Part shown: positions 8,989 to 18,001 of the stretch, piece after piece | Position numbering within the stretch: the first letter of the stretch is position 1 | How the letters are laid out: every line of letters begins with the position of its first letter | Position numbers and translations under genes: made by a program | DNA from: Candidatus Thiocaldithrix dubininis | GTDB taxonomy: Bacteria; Pseudomonadota; Gammaproteobacteria; Thiotrichales; Thiotrichaceae | DNA: 64,000 bases | Direction: 5' to 3' | Assembly: GCA_029972135.1 (NCBI GenBank) | Contig: CP124755.1 | Location: 1,488,001-1,552,000, forward strand | The notes under the pieces: generated by a model | The model's input: only the letters and a program-made list of their open reading frames with translations | What the model was told of the DNA's origin: nothing | The model's database searches: none

Positions 8989-9953
8989 TGTTATCACGGG
9001 TTGCAGAACGCGTTTATTGGATGGCACGTTATTTAGAACGCGCTGAAAAAACCGCACGCTTAATCAATGTGCATACGACCTTATTAATGGATTTGCCAGG
9101 TCGTATGGAAATTAACTGGTATACGCTCATCCGTTTGTTTAATAGCGATAAATTATTCCAAGAGACCTATGAGCGAGGTACAGAAGCTAATGTTACTCAA
9201 TTTTTAATTGCGGATCGTGAAAATCCAGCTTCCTTGGCTTCTTCTTTAGCGAATGTACGGGAAAATGTACGTACTTCGTTAGATGTGTTACCCGAGGAAA
9301 TTTGGGAGCAAGCCAATCAAATTCATATGTTGGTGAATCAAAGTTTGCCCCGTATTGCCGACCGTCATCAGCGCCAAGGTTTCTTACGGGAAGTAACCAA
9401 GCATTGCCAATGTATTAGGGGTGCGTTGGATAGCCATATGAGCCGCGACCATAGCTTCGATTTCAATCAGATTGGTAAACACCTTGAACGTGCCGATATG
9501 AGCAGCCGGATTTTAGAAGTGACCTCGCTGTTATTGTCGGAAGGGCGTAGCGATTTGGTGCGTAAATACGATGGCATTTTATGGACGAATTTATTGCAAG
9601 CGTTAAGTGCGCGGCAGATGTATTTACAACATATTCATTCACGGGTAGACGGTCAACGGGTGATGCAGTTCTTATTAGCGGATGAGCATTTCCCCGGTTC
9701 AATCGGTTATTCCCTAGCAGCGATTGGGCGGCGTATGAAATATTTGCCAGACCCAAGTCAGCCGACGCAAATGGTCAATCAAGTGCGTGATTATGTATTA
9801 GCCCAAGATTTCAAGGCGATTCCAGCCGAGCAGATACATACCGTTATGGATCATTTACAAGGTGAATTTGGCAAATTGCATGATGTGATTGCCAACACTT
9901 GGTTTTATCCGAAGTGGGAAGGTCAAACGCAATCCCAATCACAATCGCTATAA
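8988..9953 (+). CDS. alpha-E domain-containing protein (DUF403)
   Basis: The product is an all-helical cytoplasmic protein of 321 residues of the alpha-E/DUF403 family, which travels with the circularly permuted ATP-grasp enzyme encoded just upstream. The family opening MLSRVAERVYWMARYLERAE sets the start at ATG 8988, whose A is the last base of the upstream TAA stop (TAATG, translational coupling). A longer in-frame reading from 8937 lies inside the upstream gene and is rejected. Biochemical function is unknown; a partner role for the ligase is the usual inference. Confidence 0.88.
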   Translation: MLSRVAERVYWMARYLERAEKTARLINVHTTLLMDLPGRMEINWYTLIRLFNSDKLFQETYERGTEANVTQFLIADRENPASLASSLANVRENVRTSLDVLPEEIWEQANQIHMLVNQSLPRIADRHQRQGFLREVTKHCQCIRGALDSHMSRDHSFDFNQIGKHLERADMSSRILEVTSLLLSEGRSDLVRKYDGILWTNLLQALSARQMYLQHIHSRVDGQRVMQFLLADEHFPGSIGYSLAAIGRRMKYLPDPSQPTQMVNQVRDYVLAQDFKAIPAEQIHTVMDHLQGEFGKLHDVIANTWFYPKWEGQTQSQSQSL

Positions 9954-9969
9954 AAGTTAAAGGATTTCA

Positions 9970-12900
9970 ATGAGTATTCATGTCGCCTTGAACCACCGCA
10001 CGGCGTATAAGTTTGATCGTCCGGTAAATTTATCCCCGCATGTGGTGCGCTTACGCCCGGCTGCCCATTCGCGCACGCCGATTTTGGCGTATACCTTAAA
10101 AGTCTTACCTGAAAACCATTTTCTAAACTGGCAACAAGACCCGTTTGGCAACTGGTTAGCGCGTTTAGTGTTTCCTGAAAAGGTGACTGAATTTAGCGTA
10201 GAAGTCGATCTCATTGCGGATATGGTTACGATCAATCCCTTCGACTTTTTCGTAGAAGAGTATGCGCAAAAATTTCCGTTTGATTATCAGCCTAGCTTAA
10301 AAGCAGAACTTGCGCCGTATTTAGAAGTGAAAGAAGACGGCGCATTATTACAGGAATGGTTAAAGGGCGTGGATTTCACGCAACCCAATACCGTCATGTT
10401 CTTGGTAACGATTAACCAACGCTTACAACAGCATATTGGTTATAACATTCGCCTTGAGCCGGGTATTCAAAGCTGTGAAGAAACCCTAACTAAGCGTACG
10501 GGTTCATGCCGTGATACCGCTTGGTTATTGGTGCAAATTTTACGGCATTTAGGTTTAGCCGCGCGGTTTGTATCTGGTTATTTAGTGCAATTAACTGCTG
10601 ACCAAAAAGCCTTAGATGGCCCTAGTGGTCCGGAAGCGGATTTCACCGATTTGCACGCATGGACAGAGGTGTATATTCCGGGGGCGGGTTGGGTTGGCTT
10701 AGACCCGACATCCGGTTTATTTGCAGGCGAAGGGCATATTCCTCTGGCTTGCACCCCGAATCCGGGCAGTGCTGCACCGATTACAGGTTATACGGATAAA
10801 TGCGAAGTCGAATTCGATTTCAGTAATACCGTGCGCCGGATTCATGAAGACCCACGCGTTACTAAGCCTTATTCCGAAGCACAATGGGCGCATGTATTGG
10901 CTTTGGGTAATCAGGTTGAAGATGACTTAATGGCGCATGATGTCCGGCTGACAATGGGCGGTGAACCGACCTTTGTTTCTATCGACGATATGGAGGGGGC
11001 AGAGTGGAACTCAGCCGCCTTAGGCGAGCATAAGCGTGAACGGGCAGGCGTATTGCTAAAACGCTTACAAAAGGTATTCGCGCCGGGTAGTGTTTTGCAA
11101 TTTGGGCAAGGCAAATGGTATCCGGGCGAACCGTTCCCGCGCTGGGCATTGGCTTGTTTCTGGCGTACAGATGGCAAAGCGATTTGGCATAATCCCGATC
11201 TCATTGCCAATGACCAGAAGAACTACCATTACCAAGACGCTGAAGCTAAGTTATTCGCAGATAAGCTTTGCCAACATTTGGGCTTAAATCCTGACTATTT
11301 AGTACCCGGTTATGAAGACCGTTTGTACTATTTATGGAAAGAAGCTTCACAACCCAGCAATGTTTCATGGGTAACGCTGAATTTACGCAATACCAAAAAC
11401 CGTAATGATTTGGTATTGGCGTTACAACGTGGGTTAGATACCCCCACCGGTTATGCCTTACCTATCAAATGGGATGAGGAGGCGAACACTTGGGAAAGTG
11501 CGAAATGGCAATTTCGCCGCGAAGAAATGTATTTGCTGCCGGGTAATTCACCGATGGGCTTCCGTATGCCTTTGGATTCAATACCTTGGACGAGTGAAGC
11601 TGAGCGTGACATTGAAGCACAACCTTGCCCATTTGAAGATCGCCCGAATTTGCCAGATTTTCACGGTGAAGTGGAATGGCGGTATCGTAGTTTGATTGCT
11701 GCACCCGAACCGAGCATAGCATATGCGGATGATGTACCCGCGCAAGCCATTCAATCGCAGCGGGCAATTCCGCATACCGCGTTGTGTGTAGAAGCACGCG
11801 AAGGGCGCATTCATGTGTTCTTACCGCCGTTGCATTATCTGGAACATTATCTGGATTTAATTACCTCAATTGAAAAGACGTCGGCAGAATTGCAGATTCC
11901 GGTATTGATCGAAGGCTATGAACCACCGTCTGATCCGCGTTTAAAATCGTTTAAAGTGACGCCAGATCCGGGTGTGATTGAAGTGAATATTCACCCCGCC
12001 AGCGCGTGGCGGGATTTGGTGAATAACACGGAAATTCTGTACGAAGAAGCACGGCAAGCGCGTTTAGGCACAGAAAAATTTATGTTAGACGGTCGCCATA
12101 CGGGTACGGGTGGCGGCAATCATGTGACCTTAGGCGCGGCTAAACCTAGCGATAGTCCGTTTTTACGTCGCCCGGATTTATTACGCAGTCTATTAACCTA
12201 TTGGCAACATCATCCGGGGCTTTCCTATCTATTCTCCGGTATGTTTATTGGGGCAACCAGCCAAGCGCCGCGTGTGGATGAAGCGCGTGACGAAAGCTTG
12301 TATGAATTGGAAATTGCTTTCCAACAAATGCCGCAAGGCGAAACCACGCAACCGTGGTTAGTCGACCGTTTACTGCGTAACCTACTGATTGATGTGACGG
12401 GTAATACGCACCGTGCTGAATTCTGTATTGATAAGCTGTATTCGCCGGATTCGTATAGTGGTCGCCAAGGGCTATTAGAATTCCGTGCGTTTGAAATGCC
12501 ACCCCACGCGCAAATGTCAGTCGTGCAAATGCTCTTGCTGCGGACGTTGGTAGCGCGTTTCTGGAATAAGCCGTATCAACATCGCTTAGTACGTTGGGGC
12601 ACGGAATTGCACGATAAATTCATGCTACCGTATTACGTGTGGGAAGATATGAAAGACGTGTGTGAAGACTTACAAGCAGCGGGTTATCCATTCCAACTCG
12701 AATGGCTTGCGCCGTTCCATGAATTCCGCTTCCCAGTTTATGGGCGCGTGCAATACCGTGGCATTCAATTAGAACTGCGGGCGGCATTAGAACCGTGGAA
12801 TGTGTTGGGTGAAGAGCTATCTAGCCAAGGCACAGCGCGTTATGTGGATTCTTCTGTCGAACGCTTACAAGTTAAAATTAACGGCTTAACCGACTCGCGT

Positions 12901-13323
12901 TATGTGGTGACGTGTAACGGTCGGCGCGTGCCACTGAATGCTACTGAAGTCAAAGGCGAATATGTAGCTGGCGTGCGTTATCGCGCATGGCAACCGCCTT
13001 CCGCCTTGCATCCGACCATTGGCATTCACGCGCCTTTAACCTTTGACATTATCGACACTTGGTCAGGGCGTTCGATCGGCGGCTGTACGTATCATGTGGT
13101 GCATCCGGGTGGACGTAGCTACGATACCTTCCCCGTGAATGCGTATGAAGCCGAAGGTCGCCGCTACTCCCGCTTCCGTGCGACACATAGCACCGGCGAA
13201 TTAGCCAACGAACCGCTGGTGAATGAAGCTGCGTATAGCAATGGCATTCCCAAAACCCATAGCCCGGCTCTCGAAGAAGTGAATGCGGATTACCCGTATA
13301 CGCTGGATTTGAGAAGGGCGTAA
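9970..13323 (+). CDS. transglutaminase-like / DUF2126 fusion protein
   Basis: This large 1,117-residue protein is the third gene of the ATP-grasp/alpha-E operon, 16 bases after its neighbour with an AAAGGA site. The N-terminal third carries a bacterial transglutaminase-like N domain and a transglutaminase core with the complete Cys-His-Asp triad: Cys180 in RTGSCRDTAW, His229 in DLHAWTEVY and Asp245 in GLDPTSG. The remaining two thirds match the DUF2126 type, including GRHTGTGGGNHVTLGA near residue 712. Papain-like cysteine chemistry (amide hydrolysis or transfer) is expected from the core, and the context suggests that it cuts or processes the peptide made by the ligase. No signal peptide is visible. 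In many genomes the two domains are fused exactly like this. Confidence 0.88.
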   Translation: MSIHVALNHRTAYKFDRPVNLSPHVVRLRPAAHSRTPILAYTLKVLPENHFLNWQQDPFGNWLARLVFPEKVTEFSVEVDLIADMVTINPFDFFVEEYAQKFPFDYQPSLKAELAPYLEVKEDGALLQEWLKGVDFTQPNTVMFLVTINQRLQQHIGYNIRLEPGIQSCEETLTKRTGSCRDTAWLLVQILRHLGLAARFVSGYLVQLTADQKALDGPSGPEADFTDLHAWTEVYIPGAGWVGLDPTSGLFAGEGHIPLACTPNPGSAAPITGYTDKCEVEFDFSNTVRRIHEDPRVTKPYSEAQWAHVLALGNQVEDDLMAHDVRLTMGGEPTFVSIDDMEGAEWNSAALGEHKRERAGVLLKRLQKVFAPGSVLQFGQGKWYPGEPFPRWALACFWRTDGKAIWHNPDLIANDQKNYHYQDAEAKLFADKLCQHLGLNPDYLVPGYEDRLYYLWKEASQPSNVSWVTLNLRNTKNRNDLVLALQRGLDTPTGYALPIKWDEEANTWESAKWQFRREEMYLLPGNSPMGFRMPLDSIPWTSEAERDIEAQPCPFEDRPNLPDFHGEVEWRYRSLIAAPEPSIAYADDVPAQAIQSQRAIPHTALCVEAREGRIHVFLPPLHYLEHYLDLITSIEKTSAELQIPVLIEGYEPPSDPRLKSFKVTPDPGVIEVNIHPASAWRDLVNNTEILYEEARQARLGTEKFMLDGRHTGTGGGNHVTLGAAKPSDSPFLRRPDLLRSLLTYWQHHPGLSYLFSGMFIGATSQAPRVDEARDESLYELEIAFQQMPQGETTQPWLVDRLLRNLLIDVTGNTHRAEFCIDKLYSPDSYSGRQGLLEFRAFEMPPHAQMSVVQMLLLRTLVARFWNKPYQHRLVRWGTELHDKFMLPYYVWEDMKDVCEDLQAAGYPFQLEWLAPFHEFRFPVYGRVQYRGIQLELRAALEPWNVLGEELSSQGTARYVDSSVERLQVKINGLTDSRYVVTCNGRRVPLNATEVKGEYVAGVRYRAWQPPSALHPTIGIHAPLTFDIIDTWSGRSIGGCTYHVVHPGGRSYDTFPVNAYEAEGRRYSRFRATHSTGELANEPLVNEAAYSNGIPKTHSPALEEVNADYPYTLDLRRA

Positions 13324-13332
13324 CACCGAATA

Positions 13333-13359
13333 GCAAGGTGGGCGTGCTGTTCACCTTGC
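13333..13359 (+). terminator. hairpin after the transglutaminase gene, possible terminator
   Basis: A perfect 8-bp stem GCAAGGTG/CACCTTGC with an 11-base loop lies just after the operon's last stop codon. There is no T-run, so it would be a weak or Rho-assisted terminator. Confidence 0.4.
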
Positions 13360-13405
13360 GCATTTCCACAATAAACAAGGCAGCGAGCTATACACTTATT
13401 TTTTC

Positions 13406-13437
13406 GATAATGGTGTATACTGAATTAGACCATCATC
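13406..13437 (+). promoter_or_regulatory. vapBC promoter with candidate operator palindrome
   Basis: A TATACT -10-like hexamer (13416-13421) sits inside an imperfect palindrome: GATAATGGT (13406-13414) and ACCATCATC (13429-13437) match as inverted arms at 8 of 9 positions. VapB/VapBC complexes usually repress their own promoter by binding such palindromes, so this is a likely autoregulatory operator. It lies 14 bases before vapB. Confidence 0.45.
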
Positions 13438-13450
13438 AGAGGATTGTTGT

Positions 13451-13660
13451 ATGAATAATGCCAGTATTCGCACCAATATCGTATTAGATAAATCGCTCCT
13501 AGACACCGCTTTGCAAGTGACAGGCATCAAAACCCGCCGCCAATTAATCGAATATGCCTTACGCGAGTTAGTCAGACATAAACAACAGCGCAAGTTGTTA
13601 AGCCTAAAAGGTAAGGTTCAGTGGGAAGGTGACTTGGACGCTATGCGAGAAACCGAATGA
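13451..13660 (+). CDS. vapB: VapB-family antitoxin
   Basis: A 69-residue antitoxin of the VapB type (DUF2191-like). The N-terminal half, SIRTNIVLDKSLLDTALQVTGIKT, gives a strand-helix DNA-binding fold, and the C-terminal LLSLKGKVQWEGDLDAMRE segment is the family's toxin-wrapping tail. An AGAGGA site precedes the ATG. Its stop overlaps the toxin start by 4 nt (ATGA), the usual arrangement that couples antitoxin to toxin translation. It should neutralise the PIN toxin and repress the operon through the palindrome upstream. Confidence 0.88.
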   Translation: MNNASIRTNIVLDKSLLDTALQVTGIKTRRQLIEYALRELVRHKQQRKLLSLKGKVQWEGDLDAMRETE

Positions 13661-14061
13661 TTTTAGTGGATACTAGCGTATGGATTGATTTCTTTGCTGG
13701 GCGCGATGTGCCACAGGTGCAAACCTTGGAGCAATTGATTCAAGCCGATGCGGATTTATGTATTTGTGGGGTTATTTTAACCGAAGTGTTGCAGGGGATT
13801 GCCAACGATAGACAACATGCACAAGTACAAACCTATTTTGCGCCGCTAATTCGCTTGGATATTCATGAAACAGTATGGTTATTAGCCGCCGATTTATACC
13901 GTAATTTGCGTAAACGCGGGCTGACTATTCGTAAAACCAATGATTGCGTAATTGCCGCTACCGCTCTGCATTATCAATGTTGTTTATTACATAATGACCG
14001 AGATTTTGAAGCCATTCAGCAACACTATCCTTTACGCACGGATTGCTTGCGGCTACATTGA
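13657..14061 (+). CDS. vapC: VapC-family PIN-domain ribonuclease toxin
   Basis: A 134-residue PIN-domain endoribonuclease that would cut cellular RNA when freed from VapB. The acidic metal-binding residues are all present: Asp5 in LVDTSVWIDFF, Glu43 in LTEVLQG, Asp96 in TNDCVIA and Asp114 in HNDRDF. Length and layout are normal for VapC, so the toxin looks intact. The target RNA cannot be told from sequence. It lies between a housekeeping-type operon and convergent genes, consistent with a small mobile defence or stability module. Confidence 0.9.
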   Translation: MILVDTSVWIDFFAGRDVPQVQTLEQLIQADADLCICGVILTEVLQGIANDRQHAQVQTYFAPLIRLDIHETVWLLAADLYRNLRKRGLTIRKTNDCVIAATALHYQCCLLHNDRDFEAIQQHYPLRTDCLRLH

Positions 14062-14064
14062 AGA

Positions 14065-14667
14065 TTAACTCGCCTGCACCGCCAACCAACCCGCTACCCC
14101 AAACGCCGTAACCGCTAATAGGGCTTGTAGCCAATTGATACGTTGAATCGGTTGCTTAATCTTGGCTACACACATATCACCGGGGCAGTAAGCGGCTTTG
14201 TTGGGAAATAGTCGGTTATACAGTACACAACCAATACAAATACCGAAGGCGGTTTCGCTGAATAATAAAATCAGGCAAGCGAGACAAATCCAGATTTTAA
14301 TGGGTGTCATCATTTCTAAGATGACGATTAGGGTGAACATCACAATGGAGAGGATTAGCCCAATACTCCACGCAAAGCGTTTTTGCGCCGCGCCTACGTA
14401 CTCAGGTGTTTGTGTGCTGACGAAGAAACGTCCTGCAATCAAACTGGGGGCGTAGGCGGGGTTAATGACCACACGGATAAAAAAATCGAGCATGAAGAAG
14501 GTGACGAAAATCTGAGTGTAGCGAAAATCCATGTTGTTATACGCATACAGAAAGCTTAACAGCGCAAACACGAATAAAATACCCGCACCGGCTCGCGCTT
14601 CGCGTTCATTGAGTACTGGAACTGAATAACCTGCCACCGTTTCACCAAAATGTAGGTAGTTTTGCAT
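14065..14667 (-). CDS. DUF4395 family membrane protein
   Basis: The family opening MQNYLHFGETVAGYSVPVLNEREARAGAG places the start at ATG 14667, giving about 200 residues; an in-frame ATG at 14718 would add 17 residues that are not family-like. Four hydrophobic helices are visible, two near the N-terminus and two in the middle, with a GICIGC motif and two further cysteines (YCPGDMC) before the last helix. This cysteine pattern is characteristic of DUF4395. Function is unknown; a link to sulfur or redox chemistry is suggested by relatives, not shown here. It converges on vapC, with only three bases between the stop codons. Confidence 0.75.
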   Translation of the reverse strand: MQNYLHFGETVAGYSVPVLNEREARAGAGILFVFALLSFLYAYNNMDFRYTQIFVTFFMLDFFIRVVINPAYAPSLIAGRFFVSTQTPEYVGAAQKRFAWSIGLILSIVMFTLIVILEMMTPIKIWICLACLILLFSETAFGICIGCVLYNRLFPNKAAYCPGDMCVAKIKQPIQRINWLQALLAVTAFGVAGWLAVQAS

Positions 14668-14825
14668 GCGTTGTTTGCCTGTTATTGCGTCATTGTTAAG
14701 CAAGATAAACGCTACCATCGTTTTTGATTAAACGCAAAAAAACCATACATAGCTTCGTGCAAATCGCGCTTGCTGAATGCTGGAGAATTGGTTAAAACCT
14801 TGCTTGTGTTAAGTGAGGAAAGCAT

Positions 14826-15353
14826 ATGCAACGATTAGTAAAAATTTTAGCCTTTGGCTTAGTTAGCGGGATATCTATAAGTCAGGCGGCAACCTTAACA
14901 AGTGTTTATACAGATTTAACGGATAAAGCCTGTAAAACCTTGGAGTCGGATAGTTCGGGATCAGGCTGGTATAAAGGGCAATGTCAGGGGATCAACGGTT
15001 ATAAGTTGATTTTAACCGAAGCCGATATTCGTCAGTCGATTGATGTTATAACGCCTAAAGGTAAAAGTTTTCCTTTAGATTTGATTAATAATGTGTCACT
15101 GCACTTTTCCACGGTGGGTAAGAAAGCTGAATGGCGCATAGCGGCGAATAAACAACCTGTCGCTTTAATTTTGCGTTATAACGCTAATGAGGATGCAGCC
15201 GATCCCGCAAAAGTGACGTCTTATTTGGTGGTGACCAAAGTAACGGACAAGCTGGTTTGTATTACGGATATTGTTAAGCCACAACCCAAAGCCAATGAAA
15301 TTGCGCGGCAGTTGGCTGATCAAGCGCCAGCTAAGGCATGTAAGCTAAAATAA
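14826..15353 (+). CDS. exported hypothetical protein
   Basis: A 175-residue protein with a signal peptide (MQRLVKILAFGLVSGISISQA, cleavage after about residue 21) and a strong GAGGAAAG site before the ATG. The mature part has four cysteines (near residues 37, 54, 148 and 172), which would allow two disulfides in the periplasm, and alternates predicted strands with no repeats or catalytic motif that I recognise. It stands alone between a divergent DUF4395 gene and the giant surface protein. No function can be assigned from sequence. Confidence 0.75.
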   Translation: MQRLVKILAFGLVSGISISQAATLTSVYTDLTDKACKTLESDSSGSGWYKGQCQGINGYKLILTEADIRQSIDVITPKGKSFPLDLINNVSLHFSTVGKKAEWRIAANKQPVALILRYNANEDAADPAKVTSYLVVTKVTDKLVCITDIVKPQPKANEIARQLADQAPAKACKLK

Positions 15354-15513
15354 AAATTATTTTTGAAAACTAGCTGTAATATTGATTAAAAATATTGCAT
15401 AAGTTTATGAATTTAATCGAAATATTTAAATTATTTGCAATCTAGATAATAGTTGTGCATACCAATTAATACATAAAAGTTGCAATAATTAATAAATTAA
15501 TTTTATCATTACG

Positions 15514-15565
15514 GGTGGAAATCTGGGGCTGCCCACTAAGGGACTCAGAGACGGTTTTACCACCC
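15514..15565 (+). promoter_or_regulatory. GC-rich foldable element in the leader of the giant surface-protein gene
   Basis: In an otherwise AT-rich 270-base gap, a GC-rich block stands out. GGGTGG (15514-15519) can pair with CCACCC (15560-15565), and inside it TCTG (15523-15526) with CAGA (15546-15549). It ends 64 bases before the start codon. I compared it from memory with the c-di-GMP-I and TPP riboswitch cores and saw no match. Confidence 0.3.
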
Positions 15566-15629
15566 ACTGTATTCTGTTAGTAATACAAAAATAATAATTT
15601 TATTTATGAAATATAATGTAGGTTGCCTG

Positions 15630-17981
15630 ATGAAACAGCTAAGTCTGCTGTGGATTTTGTTGATAGGTTTAGTCTTCGCCGTACCTGCACAAGCTGCGAT
15701 AGACGTTAATAATAGTTTTTCGCCTGCAACAATCTATCCCAGCCAAACCTCTAATCTTCAGATTCGTTTATTAAACTCGTCGTTAGAACCAGTTACTGAT
15801 GTAGCGCTAACCAATAGTTTACCCGCTAATGTGCAATTAGCCACAACACCGAATATTAGTAGCGATTGTGGCGGAACATTCAATATAGCGAATGGGCAAA
15901 TAACATTATCGGGCGGCACGATTCCGGCAAGTGATGGCAAAAACGCGGGTGTTTGTCTGTTATCTGCGGATGTTACCGTCAGTAAAAAAGGCACTTATGT
16001 TCATACCATTGCAACGGGTGAAGTAACTGGCATCAGCAGCACGGGGGCACAAAGCAATACCCAAGATTCTAAAGGTACATTGGTTGTTTTACTGCAAGAT
16101 TTAACCCTCACACTTAGTAACGCAAGCGGTGATCTATATTTGCATGGGTATGAAACCGATTTTATTCGATATACCTTTACTAATCCTAATCCGGTAGCTG
16201 TAACCAATTTAACACTTAGTCAAAGCTTATATTCTGATCCTAATAGTATTCGGTTTGTCGATGATGGTTCAGGCACTAATACGTGTGGTGGCACGGTGAG
16301 TCTAACTAAGGGTACGTCCACGGATGTTACTAACTTTAATATTACGGGTGGCAGCGTACCGGCAAATGGTAGTTGTACAGTACAGGTTAAAGTCGAAAAT
16401 CGACGTGATCCCAAACTACCTTATAATTTTTATTACAGTTCAAATCCAATTAGCGCGAATAAAGTTACCACCAATGAAGGTGCAACCAACTCAAATTCTG
16501 CTACTTCTGCCGTACTTAGTCGTTCGGGGGTAACTGTCAGAAAAGCCTTTGGATCATCATCCGTCAATCTTTATAAAGATCCCACCACAACCCTAACGAT
16601 CACCATTGAAAGTGATAATACGCAGGCTATTGATAATTTTAACTTTACAGATGTTATGCCAACCTCGAGTGCAGGTGATGGCACAATGACGGTAAAGTCT
16701 ATTACGGGTAATACCTGTGGTGGCACAGCGTCACATGATGCGACTAGTTTAACGATTACTAACGGCGTATTAGATGCGGCTAGTGCTACAGGCAGTACGC
16801 CTGCCCGTTGTATTATTTCAGCGACGGTTTCTTATGATAAAGCTGGAACATATATCAATACCATTCCAGCCAGTGATTTGAATACGTATCAATATGCTTC
16901 CGCGACAGCCAATATAGTGGTGTCGGATCGTTTATTAGAAATAAATAAGGCACTGACCCGAGCCTATATGTATCAAGGTGATACCAACACCGTTACCCTA
17001 ACATTGACAAATTATGCAACGGATTTTTCAGTTACTAATATTGATTTAAAAGATGATTTGAACAGCATGTGTGTGGGAGCTACTTGTCCCAATGCAGGTA
17101 TGCGTATTTGGGGTGGGGGAACGATTAGCAACACTTGTGGCGGTACAGTTATTGCGCCCGCAGATGCTACGGTGTTTGAATTAAGAGATGCGACGATAGC
17201 GGCAGGACAAACTTGTAAAGTATCGTTTGGTATTAAAGCCTCAGCAGATAGTTATCCTTATGGCGGCAATACTTCTGTGCGTACCAATACGATTCCCGTT
17301 GGCGATATTACTTATGATACACCGACTCAAACTGGCTTAATCTATCCGATTGATGTCACAGGCAAAGTAACCGTTTATGCATCAATAGGGATTTCTATTA
17401 AACCGTTTGCCCCTAGGACTGTTGCGCCAATGGGACAATCACGGGCAGGCATGACCCTAACACGTACGATGTATGACCCGAATGCAACCAGCAATATTAG
17501 ATTCGAGTATCCTTTACCAGCGGGGCATGTATTTGCAGATGATGTTGAGCTAGTTAATGGTTGTGGTGGAACTGTCACTGCCATACCTGGAACTTCTACG
17601 ATAACACTAAGTGGTGCTGCTTTGCCTGCCGCCAACGGAGCGTCTTATACAGCGACCTCTGCTTATGCATCCAGTTGTACTATAAGCTTCAATATTAAAG
17701 CGCCTGCATTAACCCCCCCTAATACCAGTGAAACCGATAGTTTCAGAGCATCCGGACAAGCACACGGTGCGCAAACCTTTTTTTCAGCCACTGATGATAG
17801 CCAATCCGCACCTTATAATGTATTAGAAAATTATTCTTCGTATTCTGCGCCTTTAACCCGCCGCGCTACTTCTGTTTCAGTTAATAAAGAGTTCTCCCCC
17901 GTTTCTATTAACGGGGGTGGCAAATCGCGGGTGCGGATTGTGTTTGCTAATACAGAGCCGACTTTGATTAATTTAACCTGA
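15630..17981 (+). CDS. giant exported surface protein, N-terminal fragment cut by IS982-family element
   Basis: I start at ATG 15630, which begins a clean signal peptide (MKQLSLLWILLIGL, cleavage near PAQA) and has TAGG nearby; an in-frame ATG at 15606 is possible. The fragment encodes five complete and part of a sixth beta-rich DUF11-like repeat of about 130-150 residues. Each repeat has a CGGT motif, a second Cys about 30-50 residues later and usually an N-T-I motif. Sequence shows this directly; an adhesin-like role is inferred from the domain type. Translation stops at a TGA made by the IS end (CCTGAG), so the product would be an exported stub of 783 residues. The rest of the gene resumes after the IS at 18979 in the same frame. 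Confidence 0.85.
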   Translation: MKQLSLLWILLIGLVFAVPAQAAIDVNNSFSPATIYPSQTSNLQIRLLNSSLEPVTDVALTNSLPANVQLATTPNISSDCGGTFNIANGQITLSGGTIPASDGKNAGVCLLSADVTVSKKGTYVHTIATGEVTGISSTGAQSNTQDSKGTLVVLLQDLTLTLSNASGDLYLHGYETDFIRYTFTNPNPVAVTNLTLSQSLYSDPNSIRFVDDGSGTNTCGGTVSLTKGTSTDVTNFNITGGSVPANGSCTVQVKVENRRDPKLPYNFYYSSNPISANKVTTNEGATNSNSATSAVLSRSGVTVRKAFGSSSVNLYKDPTTTLTITIESDNTQAIDNFNFTDVMPTSSAGDGTMTVKSITGNTCGGTASHDATSLTITNGVLDAASATGSTPARCIISATVSYDKAGTYINTIPASDLNTYQYASATANIVVSDRLLEINKALTRAYMYQGDTNTVTLTLTNYATDFSVTNIDLKDDLNSMCVGATCPNAGMRIWGGGTISNTCGGTVIAPADATVFELRDATIAAGQTCKVSFGIKASADSYPYGGNTSVRTNTIPVGDITYDTPTQTGLIYPIDVTGKVTVYASIGISIKPFAPRTVAPMGQSRAGMTLTRTMYDPNATSNIRFEYPLPAGHVFADDVELVNGCGGTVTAIPGTSTITLSGAALPAANGASYTATSAYASSCTISFNIKAPALTPPNTSETDSFRASGQAHGAQTFFSATDDSQSAPYNVLENYSSYSAPLTRRATSVSVNKEFSPVSINGGGKSRVRIVFANTEPTLINLT
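17968..17976 (+). repeat. left target-site duplication of the IS982-family element
   Basis: The 9-mer TTAATTTAA abuts the left inverted repeat and recurs at 18970-18978 after the right one. Confidence 0.85.
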
Positions 17982-18001
17982 GTTCGACGTAAGGCATAGC
18001 A

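Noticed and set aside
15514-15565. c-di-GMP-I or TPP riboswitch before the giant adhesin
   Set aside because: The conserved cores of those riboswitches, as I remember them, are not present; only generic complementary arms remain.
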